Positions 25,600-34,607 of a DNA stretch of 64,000 nucleotides are shown piece by piece. Within the stretch, counting starts at the first letter, position 1. Each line of letters opens with the position of its first letter. This DNA is from Terriglobus roseus DSM 18391 (GTDB lineage Bacteria; Acidobacteriota; Terriglobia; Terriglobales; Acidobacteriaceae): contig NC_018014.1 in NCBI RefSeq assembly GCF_000265425.1, positions 930,001 through 994,000 of the forward strand, in the 5' to 3' direction. The position numbers and the translations under genes were made by a program. The notes beneath the pieces are model-generated. The model ran no database searches. It was not told where the DNA came from and saw only the letters and a program-made list of their open reading frames with translations.

Positions 25600-26459
25600 G
25601 CGTTGAGCGATCCTAAAAACTCTTCCAGAAGATTGCCAGCTACTGCTGCGCGATAGCGTGCGGTGGAGCGGATGTCATCGATGGGGGCGACTTCGCCTGC
25701 CAGTGCCTGTCTTGCTGCACGGAGTGCTGCGGGATCGTGTGGATTGCGGCCGAGCAGGGCAGCCTCTGTGGCGGGCAGACGGGATGGCCGGTCCCGCAGG
25801 CTTGCAGCGCCGAGTGCGATCTCTGTGAAGACTCCGTCTTCAATCTTCGCAACGGCGGCGAGCGCGATCTTCGCGATGGCCTGCGCGTTGCGTGTGCCGA
25901 CCTTGCGGACCCAGTGCTTGTGCGTAGAGAAGCGGCGCGGCAGGCGGACGGCGAGAATCAACTCGTCGGGTGCGAGTGCGGTGCGCTTATAGCCAAGATG
26001 AAATGCAGCGTAAGGTATGGTGCGCGTGCCGCGGATGGAGATGAGTTCGAGTTCTGCATCGTAGGCGAGTAGTGCGGGCGGCGTATCAGCGGCGGGCGAT
26101 GCGTTGGCGATATTGCCGCCGAGGGTGCCGCGGTTCTGGTTTGCGATCGAGCCCGTCCAGCTTGCGGTCTGTGACAGGAGAGGGAAGTCTGTTGCGATGA
26201 TGTCGCTGCTTCGTATGTCGGTGAAGGTCGTGCCGGAACCGATGCGTAGCGTTGTCTCCTCGGCATCGTCGAGGAAGCGTAGTTCGGATAGCTTGTGCAG
26301 GCTGACGAAATTCTTCTGTGCGAGCCGGCCCGCGCCGAGCGCGACCATGAGTTCTGTGCCGCCTGCAATCGGCGCCCGCTGATCCGATGCGAGGACCGCC
26401 AGGACTTCTTCAAGGGAATCCGGCGCGATGATGTCGTACTCAGCGGCGTTCGATCTCAT
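25596..26459 (-). CDS. xdhB: Xanthine dehydrogenase FAD-binding subunit
   Basis: The 287-aa subunit carries the FAD domain of molybdopterin dehydrogenases: PIAGGTELMVALGAGRL, then NRGTLGGNIANASPAADTPPAL, and the C-terminal CO-dehydrogenase-flavoprotein domain (ALGAASLRDRPSRLPATEAALLG). It passes electrons from the [2Fe-2S] subunit to NAD+. The start at 26459 overlaps the end of the iron-sulfur gene by 4 bases, which explains why the longer reading into that gene is wrong. It is last of a three-gene operon in the order Mo, FeS, FAD. Together they oxidise hypoxanthine and xanthine to urate, which the uricase operon can use. Confidence 0.9.
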   Translation of the reverse strand: MRSNAAEYDIIAPDSLEEVLAVLASDQRAPIAGGTELMVALGAGRLAQKNFVSLHKLSELRFLDDAEETTLRIGSGTTFTDIRSSDIIATDFPLLSQTASWTGSIANQNRGTLGGNIANASPAADTPPALLAYDAELELISIRGTRTIPYAAFHLGYKRTALAPDELILAVRLPRRFSTHKHWVRKVGTRNAQAIAKIALAAVAKIEDGVFTEIALGAASLRDRPSRLPATEAALLGRNPHDPAALRAARQALAGEVAPIDDIRSTARYRAAVAGNLLEEFLGSLNA

Positions 26460-26938
26460 GTGGTCAGGCTCGTTGCAGGTACAAAATTGGCGGCTTCGCG
26501 CACGGCTTCGAAGATGCGCATGTAGCCTGTGCAGCGGCATAGATTGCCTGCGAGTCCTTCACGGATCTGCTCTTCGGTTGGGTGCGGATGTTTCTGAAGC
26601 AGGTGGTGCGTGGCGAGCATCATGCCTGGTGTGCAGATGCCGCACTGTGCGCCGCCCTGTTCCAGGAAGCACTGCTGGATGGGGCTGAGGCGACCGTCTG
26701 TGGCCATGCCTTCGACTGTGATCAATGTTGCACCGTCGGTCTGGATCACGGGTACGAGACAGCTGTTCACAAGCTCGCCATTCATAAGGACGGAGCATGA
26801 GCCGCATTCGCCTTCGCCGCAGCCTTCTTTCGCGCCAGTGAGCTTCAAATCTTCGCGTAGAACATCGAGCAGTCGCCGCATGGGTGGGACATCGAGGGGG
26901 TGGGTTTCGCCGTTGATCGTAAGAGTGATGGTGCTCAT
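26456..26938 (-). CDS. xdhC: Xanthine dehydrogenase [2Fe-2S] subunit
   Basis: The 160-aa subunit has both clusters of the family. The plant-ferredoxin type is C40, C45, C48 and C60 (GCGEGECGSC ... NSC). The second is C99, C102, C134 and C136 (CGICTPG ... CRCTGY). It carries electrons from the molybdenum site to FAD. Start 26938 overlaps the stop of the molybdenum subunit gene by 4 bases (ATGA) and gives the standard MSTITLTINGE beginning. Length is normal. Confidence 0.94.
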   Translation of the reverse strand: MSTITLTINGETHPLDVPPMRRLLDVLREDLKLTGAKEGCGEGECGSCSVLMNGELVNSCLVPVIQTDGATLITVEGMATDGRLSPIQQCFLEQGGAQCGICTPGMMLATHHLLQKHPHPTEEQIREGLAGNLCRCTGYMRIFEAVREAANFVPATSLTT

Positions 26939-29253
26939 GCGGTCGCCTCGCTGAAGTACGGGCCGGCGATTGCGGGCTGAAGATCTTCGCTGCCACCATC
27001 GTGCGTACGTGTCATGCGCTCGAAGACGTCTTCGGGCAGGAGAGGGCATTGATTGAAGGCGATGCCGAGTGCGTCTTCGATGGCGTTGAGGATTGCGGGT
27101 GCGGGGCCGTCCATGGGGAGTTCGCCGATGCCTTTGGCCCCGAAGGCCCCGTGGATGCTGGGGATTTCTTCAAAGAGCACGTGGATGTTCGGCAGGTCCG
27201 CGCTGGTGGGCATGATGTAGTTCGTCATCTGATTGTTCTTGAGAGCGCCGTCGCGCCACTCACATTTTTCGTAGATGGCATAGCCGATGCCCTGCGCGAC
27301 GCCACCCTCGATCTGACCTGCGGCGAGCACCGGATGCAGCACCTTGCCGACCTCCTGCATGGCCCAGAAGTTCGTGCAGGTGGCTTGATAGGTGCGGGTA
27401 TCGACGGCTACTTCGGCTACGTAGATCGCCCATCCGAATGCTGGGTAGGCTTCGCCTTTGTACTTGTCGTCGTCCCAGAAGATGTCGCCGGGTGACTGGT
27501 AACGCGCTTCTGCTTCGAGCGTTCCATGCTCGTTGCGGTGATGCAGAGCAGCCGCGCAAAACTCCTGCGGTGTGTAGTGCTCACGCAAGTTGTTCGGAGC
27601 GGTACGGAGGGTTGCGAGGAGATTGGCGCAGGCATTCTCGACGAGCTTGCCGACGATCATCGCCGTGCGTGAGGCGACGGTGGGGCCGCTGTTGGGAACG
27701 CGATGCGTGTCCGGTTGGGCGATCAGCACCTGCTCATACGGGATGTTGAGCGATTGCGCCGCGACCTGGCAGAGGATGGTGTTGGTGCCCTGACCGAATT
27801 CTGTGGAAGAGACGAGCAGGACGACGCGGCCCTCGTGATCAACTTCGAGTTTTACCAGTGAGTTCAAGCGGCGTTCGCCACTGCCGGTGAAGCCTGCACC
27901 GTGGAAGAAGCTGGCGAAGCCCATGCCGCGCTTGATCGGCGAGGTCTTGTTCTCGGTGGCGAAGCGTGCCTGCTTTGCGTGGAAGTCTGCGGCGGTCAGC
28001 GTCTTCGTCAGCATTGCGTCGAGATCGATAGGATCCTTCACTACCTGGCAGGTTGCGGTCTGGTCGCCGGTGTGCAGGAAGTTACGGCGGCGCAGCTCTT
28101 CCGGGGTGATGCCGACGACCTTTGCGATCTTGTCCATGTGGCGTTCGAGTGCGAAGAGCGACTGCGGTGCGCCGAAGCCGCGGAAGGCGCCGTGTGGCGG
28201 GACGTTGGTCGCCATGGCCTTAGCGCGAACGCGCACGGCAGGCCAGTGGTAACAGCCTGCGGCGTGGATGGTGCCGCGTGAGAGAACGACGGGCGACAGC
28301 GTCATGTAGGCGCCACCATCGATGGCGAAGTCGATCTCGCAGCCGAGGAGTCTGCCGTCTTTGCTGACTGCGGTGCGGTGACGAGTGCGCGATGGATGGC
28401 GCTTAGTGGTTGCGGCCATGTCTTCGCCGCGGTCGTAGACGATCTTCACTGGCCGACCGGCTTTCTTTGCCAGTAGAGCGGCGTGTGTCCCGATGACGGA
28501 TGGGAAGTCTTCCTTACCGCCGAAGGCACCGCCGGTCTCGGTCTGGATGACGCGGCACTTGTCTGCGGGCAGGTCGAAGGCGAGCATCAAGGCGTGGTGC
28601 AGGTAGTACGGGCACTGCATGCTGCCGTGGACGGTGATGCCGTCGGTGTCGCTCCACTCGGCGATGCAGCCGTTGTTTTCGATGTAGAGCTGTTCCTGCG
28701 CGCCGGTGCGGTACTCGGCTTCGACGATGTAGTCTGCGGCGGCGAAGGCAGCATCGACGTCGCCCTTCTCCATGAGGTAGCTCTTGAAGGTGTTGTCGTC
28801 GCCCCAGATGATTGTCTTCTGCGCTTCGCTCTCTTCAATGGTGAAGACCGCGGGCATCGCCTCGTAGTCGATCTGGATGGAGGCGATGGCGTGATGGAGC
28901 ACGGCTTTGTTTGCGTGCGCGATCAGGAGGATGGGCTCTTCGGGGTGGTTGACGAAGCCGTCGGCGAGGCAGGGGTGATCTTCGGCGAGATGCACGATGG
29001 TGTTCTTGCCGGGGATGTCTCTTGCGGTGACGATGACGAACTCACTCCAGTCGATGGTGGGGCTGAAGATGATGTTCGTGATGCGGCCGCGTGCGATGGT
29101 GCTGCGGACGGTGGCGCCGTGCAGCATGTCGGGCAGCACGAGGTCGTCGATGTACTGCGCGCGGCCCAGCACCTTGCCCATGCCCTCTTTGCGCACCACG
29201 TTCCTGCCGACGGGGGTGGTGGAGTTGGCGGAGAGTTCTGGTGCAGGGAACAT
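26935..29253 (-). CDS. xdhA: Xanthine dehydrogenase molybdenum-binding subunit
   Basis: The 772-aa catalytic subunit binds molybdopterin cofactor and substrate. It has GKVLGRAQYIDDLVLPDMLHG at the start, ETGGAFGGKED (cofactor loop), GAFRGFGAPQS, TEFGQGTNT and the late FGAKGIGELPMDGPAPAI block holding the catalytic Glu that activates the Mo-bound water. This sequence type is XDH rather than CO dehydrogenase, whose CSFR active-site loop is absent. It is the first gene of the operon, starting just after a strong terminator. No XdhC-type chaperone or MoCo biosynthesis gene is in the window. Confidence 0.92.
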   Translation of the reverse strand: MFPAPELSANSTTPVGRNVVRKEGMGKVLGRAQYIDDLVLPDMLHGATVRSTIARGRITNIIFSPTIDWSEFVIVTARDIPGKNTIVHLAEDHPCLADGFVNHPEEPILLIAHANKAVLHHAIASIQIDYEAMPAVFTIEESEAQKTIIWGDDNTFKSYLMEKGDVDAAFAAADYIVEAEYRTGAQEQLYIENNGCIAEWSDTDGITVHGSMQCPYYLHHALMLAFDLPADKCRVIQTETGGAFGGKEDFPSVIGTHAALLAKKAGRPVKIVYDRGEDMAATTKRHPSRTRHRTAVSKDGRLLGCEIDFAIDGGAYMTLSPVVLSRGTIHAAGCYHWPAVRVRAKAMATNVPPHGAFRGFGAPQSLFALERHMDKIAKVVGITPEELRRRNFLHTGDQTATCQVVKDPIDLDAMLTKTLTAADFHAKQARFATENKTSPIKRGMGFASFFHGAGFTGSGERRLNSLVKLEVDHEGRVVLLVSSTEFGQGTNTILCQVAAQSLNIPYEQVLIAQPDTHRVPNSGPTVASRTAMIVGKLVENACANLLATLRTAPNNLREHYTPQEFCAAALHHRNEHGTLEAEARYQSPGDIFWDDDKYKGEAYPAFGWAIYVAEVAVDTRTYQATCTNFWAMQEVGKVLHPVLAAGQIEGGVAQGIGYAIYEKCEWRDGALKNNQMTNYIMPTSADLPNIHVLFEEIPSIHGAFGAKGIGELPMDGPAPAILNAIEDALGIAFNQCPLLPEDVFERMTRTHDGGSEDLQPAIAGPYFSEATA

Positions 29254-29290
29254 GGCGCTTGCCCTTGGGTGAAAAGTTGTCCAAGCATAG

Positions 29291-29326
29291 CAAAGCGCGC
29301 GTGACTATGCAGTCACGCGCGCTTTG
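29291..29326. terminator. Perfect 16-bp hairpin, terminator of the trehalose/channel operon
   Basis: CAAAGCGCGCGTGACT (29291-29306) pairs exactly with 29311-29326 around an ATGC loop. It lies 14 bases after the stop of the channel-like gene on the minus strand and 38 bases before the xanthine dehydrogenase start. It separates the two operons, though its T-tract is weak. Confidence 0.75.
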
Positions 29327-29340
29327 ATGTTTGCAACGAG

Positions 29341-30069
29341 TTAGAAGTGGCGCAGGGTGCGCGGGGTGTCTGTGGGACGCTCTGCGGCACGATCGATCGG
29401 GACGGCACGGTCGGCTGTGCGTTCGATGGAGCGGGCTACCAGGTCGCGCGAGCCGAGGCCGATCGCCAGCGCAAGTGCGAGCACGATGCCGCCGAAGAGG
29501 ATGCCGAAGCCGAGTTCGACGATGAGGCCGCCGATCTGCAGGTGGTCCAGCATCATGGCGCCCGTGAAGACGAGCACCAGCCACTTGACGCCGAGGGAGA
29601 GCGGCCGTGCGTAGGTAAGCTTTGCATTCACTGCGCTGATGAGCACCGAGCGCGAGAGGTAACGGGCCAGGATGGTGCCAGCGATCAGAATGATGAGTGC
29701 GCCGACCGAGTGTGCGAGGTATGGCAGCAGGAAGGGGGCGAGATCGCTGGTGCCTGCGGCGTCATAGGCAGAGATGCCGATGGCGAGGCCGAGCAGGACG
29801 CAGCCCCAGAAGACGATACGGCTGACGAGCAGCGTTGGGCTGTGCGCGGGTGCCCAGTCGGTGACACCGGCCGAGTTGTCGCGCGCAACACGTTCGTCGA
29901 ACTTCATGCGGACCAGCACAGCGCGGATACCCCACGACAGGCCGGCACCGAGAAGGGTGAGCAGAGCGACCGCGACGACGAGTGCAAGCAGGCCGGGAAG
30001 GAACACGGCGAGCTTGGTCAGCACGCGGCTGAACGAATCTGAAAGAGCGTAATGAACTTGCGAAAACAT
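29341..30069 (-). CDS. Mechanosensitive-channel-like multipass membrane protein
   Basis: The 242-aa protein has about five hydrophobic helices: VFLPGLLALVVAVALLTLL, IVFWGCVLLGLAIGISAY, FLLPYLAHSVGALIILIAGTIL, LGVKWLVLVFTGAMML and LGFGILFGGIVLALALAIGLG. The arrangement matches the TM-helix repeat family (PF05552 type) annotated as mechanosensitive ion channel family. The MscS beta and C-terminal cage domains are absent, so it is not a standard MscS. The C-terminal tail is charged. It lies 48 bp after the glycosyltransferase-like gene and ahead of the terminator, probably as the last gene of the glgE-treS operon. That placement suggests osmotic adaptation. Confidence 0.72.
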   Translation of the reverse strand: MFSQVHYALSDSFSRVLTKLAVFLPGLLALVVAVALLTLLGAGLSWGIRAVLVRMKFDERVARDNSAGVTDWAPAHSPTLLVSRIVFWGCVLLGLAIGISAYDAAGTSDLAPFLLPYLAHSVGALIILIAGTILARYLSRSVLISAVNAKLTYARPLSLGVKWLVLVFTGAMMLDHLQIGGLIVELGFGILFGGIVLALALAIGLGSRDLVARSIERTADRAVPIDRAAERPTDTPRTLRHF

Positions 30070-30117
30070 GATGCGGGTCTCCTGTCCGGTGCGGTCGTGC
30101 CCAATAGGACGAAAGCT

Positions 30118-31371
30118 CTACGGGTTGAAACGGTCTGGCCAACGCCAGCGTGAAACCAGGTAAGGTTTATCCGCCTCAAAGGCTCGCGCGAGCGTGTCGA
30201 GAGACGATCCGTTCGCACCAGCGATGATATGTGACGCGACCCACGCCAGGTACAACGGCGTCAGCGAGCCCATCAGGTGGCCGCGATTGATTGTCCGCAG
30301 GCGATGCGCCAGGACGAAGTCATAGACGATGCGAACCCAAAGGGCGTCGGGCATTGCAAACTCTTCTGCAGATGCGCGTGAGAGCCGCTTCAGTCCCAAA
30401 AGGGTCTGCGGCGGCAGTACGAGCGACCAGATCTCATGCAGGTTGCCATAGGCGATACGGAAGCCTTCGACGAGTTCTGTGATCTCTTCCGGTCCGACGG
30501 GATCGGCGGTGCGAGTCTGAGACGGCACCGCTTCGATTTCCAGCAGTGGTAGCGACGGACGCGTGCGTTGCCAGAACGATGCCTTCGCTTCGATATCGGA
30601 AAACACCGAGGAAGCGACAGTGTTCAGCAGCGAGGACAGATCTCCGCCGGTGGGATGTGGGAGGTCACGTACGCCTGCGCTTACCTCCGCCACAGTGAAG
30701 CCGGCGGTCGCGGCTTCGGCTGCCGGCCAGACCAGTGCTTCAGGCTGTCCGGCGGCTGTGCACTTCTGTGCCGCTGCGGCCATGCGTTCCGCCATGCGGC
30801 TCGACATTGCCAGATCGAGCGCAAGCGGGAAGGTCGCCTTTACCTGGAAGATTGCCCGCGTCAAGGGGTAGAGCATCGAGGCGTTGACCAGGCCCTCGTA
30901 TGGCGTGATGTCATAGCAGGCAAGTCCGAGGTCAGCGCCGCGGTCACAGACGGCCTCCACCATGCCGCGGATGGCAGGTGCCTGCAGTGATTGTGCTTCC
31001 GCTCCGAGCAGAATGCCGCACGCACTTTCGTGCGCACGCATGATCTCGTAAAGGCTTAGATAGCTGGTCGCGGTCTGCACCGCGAGCTGATGCATCTTCG
31101 ACGAGGGAAGATAAGGCTGTAGCAGCAAGCCATCGTGCTGCCAGGATTGTGCTTGAGGATCGGAGGCCGGGTACGCGATCAGCGTGCGCGATGCCCGGTC
31201 ACCCAGAGCTTGTTGAAGAGTTAGCAGCAGAGGAGATAAAACGTTCTCTGGCGCGTCCTCGTACCAAGGACCGAGACATACAACGATATCCATCGCCGCG
31301 GCCGTATTGGCCGAGCGCTCTTCGTTGCGCGTCTCCATCTCTGCGGTTACGCCTGTGCCGGCTGTGCTCAT
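30118..31371 (-). CDS. Glycosyltransferase-2-like protein with a degenerate metal-binding motif
   Basis: No exact family is recognised. Several blocks resemble a group of GT2-like sugar transferases from memory: [24 protein letters not shown] resembles their YDGTITNSIVYPLTRALYG segment, and [37 protein letters not shown] resembles their C-terminal helix bundle. The position of the metal-binding DxD is filled by G123-A-E125 (LLGAEAQS), so activity as a normal GT-A enzyme is doubtful. The start overlaps the treS-mak stop by ATGA, so the two are translationally coupled. A regulatory or scaffold role in glucan/trehalose metabolism, or an altered transferase, is possible. Confidence 0.5.
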   Translation of the reverse strand: MSTAGTGVTAEMETRNEERSANTAAAMDIVVCLGPWYEDAPENVLSPLLLTLQQALGDRASRTLIAYPASDPQAQSWQHDGLLLQPYLPSSKMHQLAVQTATSYLSLYEIMRAHESACGILLGAEAQSLQAPAIRGMVEAVCDRGADLGLACYDITPYEGLVNASMLYPLTRAIFQVKATFPLALDLAMSSRMAERMAAAAQKCTAAGQPEALVWPAAEAATAGFTVAEVSAGVRDLPHPTGGDLSSLLNTVASSVFSDIEAKASFWQRTRPSLPLLEIEAVPSQTRTADPVGPEEITELVEGFRIAYGNLHEIWSLVLPPQTLLGLKRLSRASAEEFAMPDALWVRIVYDFVLAHRLRTINRGHLMGSLTPLYLAWVASHIIAGANGSSLDTLARAFEADKPYLVSRWRWPDRFNP

Positions 31372-34300
31372 GCTTCGTCTCCAACCGTACGGAGCAGGTC
31401 CAGGATGCCGGTAAGCGGGATCGCAATCCAGTCTGGACGGTTGTTCACTTCGTACACGATCTCATAGAGTGCCTTCTCCAACAGGAAGGCACGTAGCAAT
31501 TGCTTTGCGACTGTCTGCTCACCCGACGGTATACCTTCCGATCCCTGATGGTAGCCCTGGAGGAAGGCGTCAGTCGCTGCGCGTTCCCAGGCGGTGCGTT
31601 CTTCGGAGCTTGTTGTTCCAAAGCCTGCTGCACCCGCGTACGAGAACGATCGCATCATGCCGGCGACGTCGCGCCAGGGTGATTGTTTTGCTCGCCGCTC
31701 CTCCAGCGAACGCGCCGGTTCGCCTTCAAAGTCCAGCAGAACGAAATCATCCTTGGTGCGCAAGACCTGACCCAGGTGGTAGTCGCCGTGGATACGGATG
31801 CGGATGCCAGCCTGTGCTCCGGCAATGCGCCGCAGCGCATCGGCTACCGCGAGCATCTCCGTACGTTTGCTGAGGAGGGTCGCTGCCGGTCCCAGCAGAT
31901 CGTCCGGCAGTGCTGCGAACCGGTTCTTGATGGCGTTCACGGCAACCGCAATCTGCGCTTCCAGGCGTACAGCGTCGCGGTCCAGGGAAGATGCGTCCGT
32001 GCCGTCGCAAGCGAAGGCAGGGTTGGTTGTTGCGGTCGCCAAGGCGACGTGCATTTCACCGGTGCGTTTGCCCAGGAGATTCGCTGCTTCGGCGTAGTTG
32101 GTCGGTTCGCCCGTCTTGGTCGATTGAATCTGAGCGAGCGTCCACTCCCATCCATCGCCGTCGTTCGGCACCAGGCCCTGGAGGAGGCCGATGGTCGTCG
32201 CCTCCGTGCTGTCCTTTGCGGTGTAGACCAATTGGCCAGCGAAGGGGGCGATGTGTTCGAAGTTGGCGACCTCGGTCAGGAAGCGACCGATCTCCGCATC
32301 GGGGTTCTCACCCGTTTGCAGGCGGCGGAAGATCTTGAGGATCAGCTTGCCGTCGTAGAGCAAAGAGGTGTTGCTCTGTTCTGCAGAGCTGCGGCGCGAA
32401 GGGATCTCGCCTTCTCCGCGCAGTTCGGCAAAGGCAGAGCTTGCCTCGCCGCGCAGAATGCCATCGCAACGGGTGGTCTTCTGGTGACCGCGTTCGATCA
32501 TCTCCAGCAGTGCGTCGCGTATCTCTGGAATGACCAGTGCGTCGACCAGTGCACCCGCAGATTGTGCGCCCATCTGCATGCCCGCGATGATGCTATGCGG
32601 AGCTTCCAGAAGCAGGTCTTCGGCGTGCTCGCCCGTAATCGCGGCAACCGGGACGGAGTAAACGTCGCTCTCGCCTTCGGTATAGTCAATGCGCAGCAGT
32701 AGTATGGCTGCGTCCATGTCGTCGATGGGAACCACGTCAGTGATGCAGACGTTTTTCACCGTGCGCGACTTCGCACCGAACCAGCGCTGCGCCTGGAGGT
32801 ACTTCGGAAGAAAGGTCTCCTGCAGCAGTTCTGCGCCTGCACCTGTAACGGCACCGATGAGATCGCCCGCAGGCAGGACGAGAGCCGCGTCCTTGATCTC
32901 AGGCGGTGCAGCCTCCATGTCGATCTCAGGGGCTGGTTGCATTTCGAGCCAGAGGAAGCCGTATGGAGCGAGAGTGAGCGCGTAGGGGCTTGCATCCACC
33001 TTCGGAAATGGAACGTAGCCCAGCATTTCTACCGGCACCATGCCGGCGAAGCGGCTCAGGTCCAGAGTGACCGGCTGGGCAAAGCGTGACAAATTGGCGA
33101 CGCAGACGACACGCTCGGATTCGTACTCGCGGACGTACGCGAGGATCTTGCGATTCTCCGGCTTGAGGAACTCCTGCGTGCCGCGGCCGAAGACCTGGAA
33201 GAGCTTACGCAAAGCGATCATGTTGCGTGTCCAGTGCAGCAGCGACGAGGTGTCGCTCTCCTGCGCTTCGACGTTGATCGCTTCGTAACCCCAGATGGGA
33301 TCCATGATGACCGGCGAGTACAACATCGCGGGCACCGCACGGCTGAAGCCGGCGTTGCGATCGCTGTTCCACTGCATGGGCGTGCGTACACCGTTGCGAT
33401 CGCCCAGGTAGATGTTGTCGCCCATGCCGATCTCATCGCCGTAGTAGAGAATCGGCGTGCCCGGGAAAGAGAGCAGCAGAGAGTTCAGCAGTTCGATACG
33501 ACGACGGTTGTTATCAACGAGTGGCGCGAGTCTGCGGCGGATGCCCACGTTGATGCGCATACGCGGATCGGCCGAATAGGCGAGATACATGTAGTCGCGC
33601 TCTTCGTCGTTCACCATTTCGAGGGTTAGCTCGTCATGATTGCGCAGGAAGAGACCCCACTGGCAGCCTTCCGGGACGGGTGGCGTGCGCGCCATGATTT
33701 CCGTGATGGGCAGACGGTCTTCCTGCCGCAACGCCATGTAAATTCGCGGCATGAGCGGGAAGTGGAAGGCCATGTGGCACTCGTCACCGTCGCCGAAGTA
33801 TGGAAGCACGTCTTCCGGCCACATGTTGGCTTCTGCCAAAACCAGACGGTTTTCGTATTCCGCATCGATGGCGGCGCGGATCTGCTTGATCTTGACGTGC
33901 GTTTCGGGCACGTTTTCGCAACTGGTGCCGTCACGCTCGATGAGGTATGGGATGGCGTCCAGGCGGAGTCCATCGACGCCCATATCCATCCAGAAGCGCA
34001 TGGCGTTCAGCACTTCTTCCATGACGCGCGGATTGTCGAAGTTTAGATCCGGCTGGTGCGAGAAGAAGCGGTGCCAGTAGTACTGCTGCGCAACCGGGTC
34101 CCAAGTCCAATTGGACTTTTCCGTATCGGTGAAGATGATGCGGACCCCGTCATACAGCTTGTCGGTGTCGCTCCAAACGTACATCTCGCGCTCGGGCGAG
34201 CCCTTCGGCGAATTGCGCGCCGCCTGGAACCAGGGATGCTGGTCGCTGGTGTGATTGATGACCAGCTCTATCAGCACCTGCATGCCGCGCTGGTGCGCAG

Positions 34301-34607
34301 CGGCCAGGAACGCTTTGAAGTCGTCAATGTCGCCGTAGGCTGGATTGACGCTCAGGTAGTCGCTGATGTCATAGCCGTCATCACGCTGCGGCGACGGGAA
34401 GAATGGCAAAAGCCAGATGCAGGTGACGCCTAACTCCTGCAGGTAGTCGAGCTTCCCCAACAGACCGGGGAAGTCACCGATGCCGTCGTTATTGCCGTCA
34501 GCAAATGCCTTGACGTGCAACTCATAGATAACCGCGTCTTTGTACCACAAGGGATCTGTGGCGCTACCTGGCTTCTTCCGTTTCGGACGTGTAATGGCTG
34601 CGCTCAA
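31368..34607 (-). CDS. treS: Trehalose synthase / maltokinase fusion (TreS-Mak)
   Basis: At 1079 aa this joins two enzymes. Residues about 15-560 are a GH13 trehalose synthase that interconverts trehalose and maltose: nucleophile D217 (GLRLDAIPY), acid/base E259 (LAEANMW), D325 (LRNHDELT). Residues about 590-1079 are a maltokinase that phosphorylates maltose to maltose 1-phosphate; the kinase-like motifs [13 protein letters not shown] and [11 protein letters not shown] are visible. The product is the donor for GlgE, encoded immediately upstream with a 4-base overlap. The fusion is known in other bacteria. Both catalytic centres look intact. Confidence 0.95.
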   Translation of the reverse strand: MSAAITRPKRKKPGSATDPLWYKDAVIYELHVKAFADGNNDGIGDFPGLLGKLDYLQELGVTCIWLLPFFPSPQRDDGYDISDYLSVNPAYGDIDDFKAFLAAAHQRGMQVLIELVINHTSDQHPWFQAARNSPKGSPEREMYVWSDTDKLYDGVRIIFTDTEKSNWTWDPVAQQYYWHRFFSHQPDLNFDNPRVMEEVLNAMRFWMDMGVDGLRLDAIPYLIERDGTSCENVPETHVKIKQIRAAIDAEYENRLVLAEANMWPEDVLPYFGDGDECHMAFHFPLMPRIYMALRQEDRLPITEIMARTPPVPEGCQWGLFLRNHDELTLEMVNDEERDYMYLAYSADPRMRINVGIRRRLAPLVDNNRRRIELLNSLLLSFPGTPILYYGDEIGMGDNIYLGDRNGVRTPMQWNSDRNAGFSRAVPAMLYSPVIMDPIWGYEAINVEAQESDTSSLLHWTRNMIALRKLFQVFGRGTQEFLKPENRKILAYVREYESERVVCVANLSRFAQPVTLDLSRFAGMVPVEMLGYVPFPKVDASPYALTLAPYGFLWLEMQPAPEIDMEAAPPEIKDAALVLPAGDLIGAVTGAGAELLQETFLPKYLQAQRWFGAKSRTVKNVCITDVVPIDDMDAAILLLRIDYTEGESDVYSVPVAAITGEHAEDLLLEAPHSIIAGMQMGAQSAGALVDALVIPEIRDALLEMIERGHQKTTRCDGILRGEASSAFAELRGEGEIPSRRSSAEQSNTSLLYDGKLILKIFRRLQTGENPDAEIGRFLTEVANFEHIAPFAGQLVYTAKDSTEATTIGLLQGLVPNDGDGWEWTLAQIQSTKTGEPTNYAEAANLLGKRTGEMHVALATATTNPAFACDGTDASSLDRDAVRLEAQIAVAVNAIKNRFAALPDDLLGPAATLLSKRTEMLAVADALRRIAGAQAGIRIRIHGDYHLGQVLRTKDDFVLLDFEGEPARSLEERRAKQSPWRDVAGMMRSFSYAGAAGFGTTSSEERTAWERAATDAFLQGYHQGSEGIPSGEQTVAKQLLRAFLLEKALYEIVYEVNNRPDWIAIPLTGILDLLRTVGDEA

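Noticed and set aside
29341..30069. Standard MscS channel
   Set aside because: The protein has only the TM-helix repeats; the MscS beta domain and cage are missing, so the narrower name is not supported.
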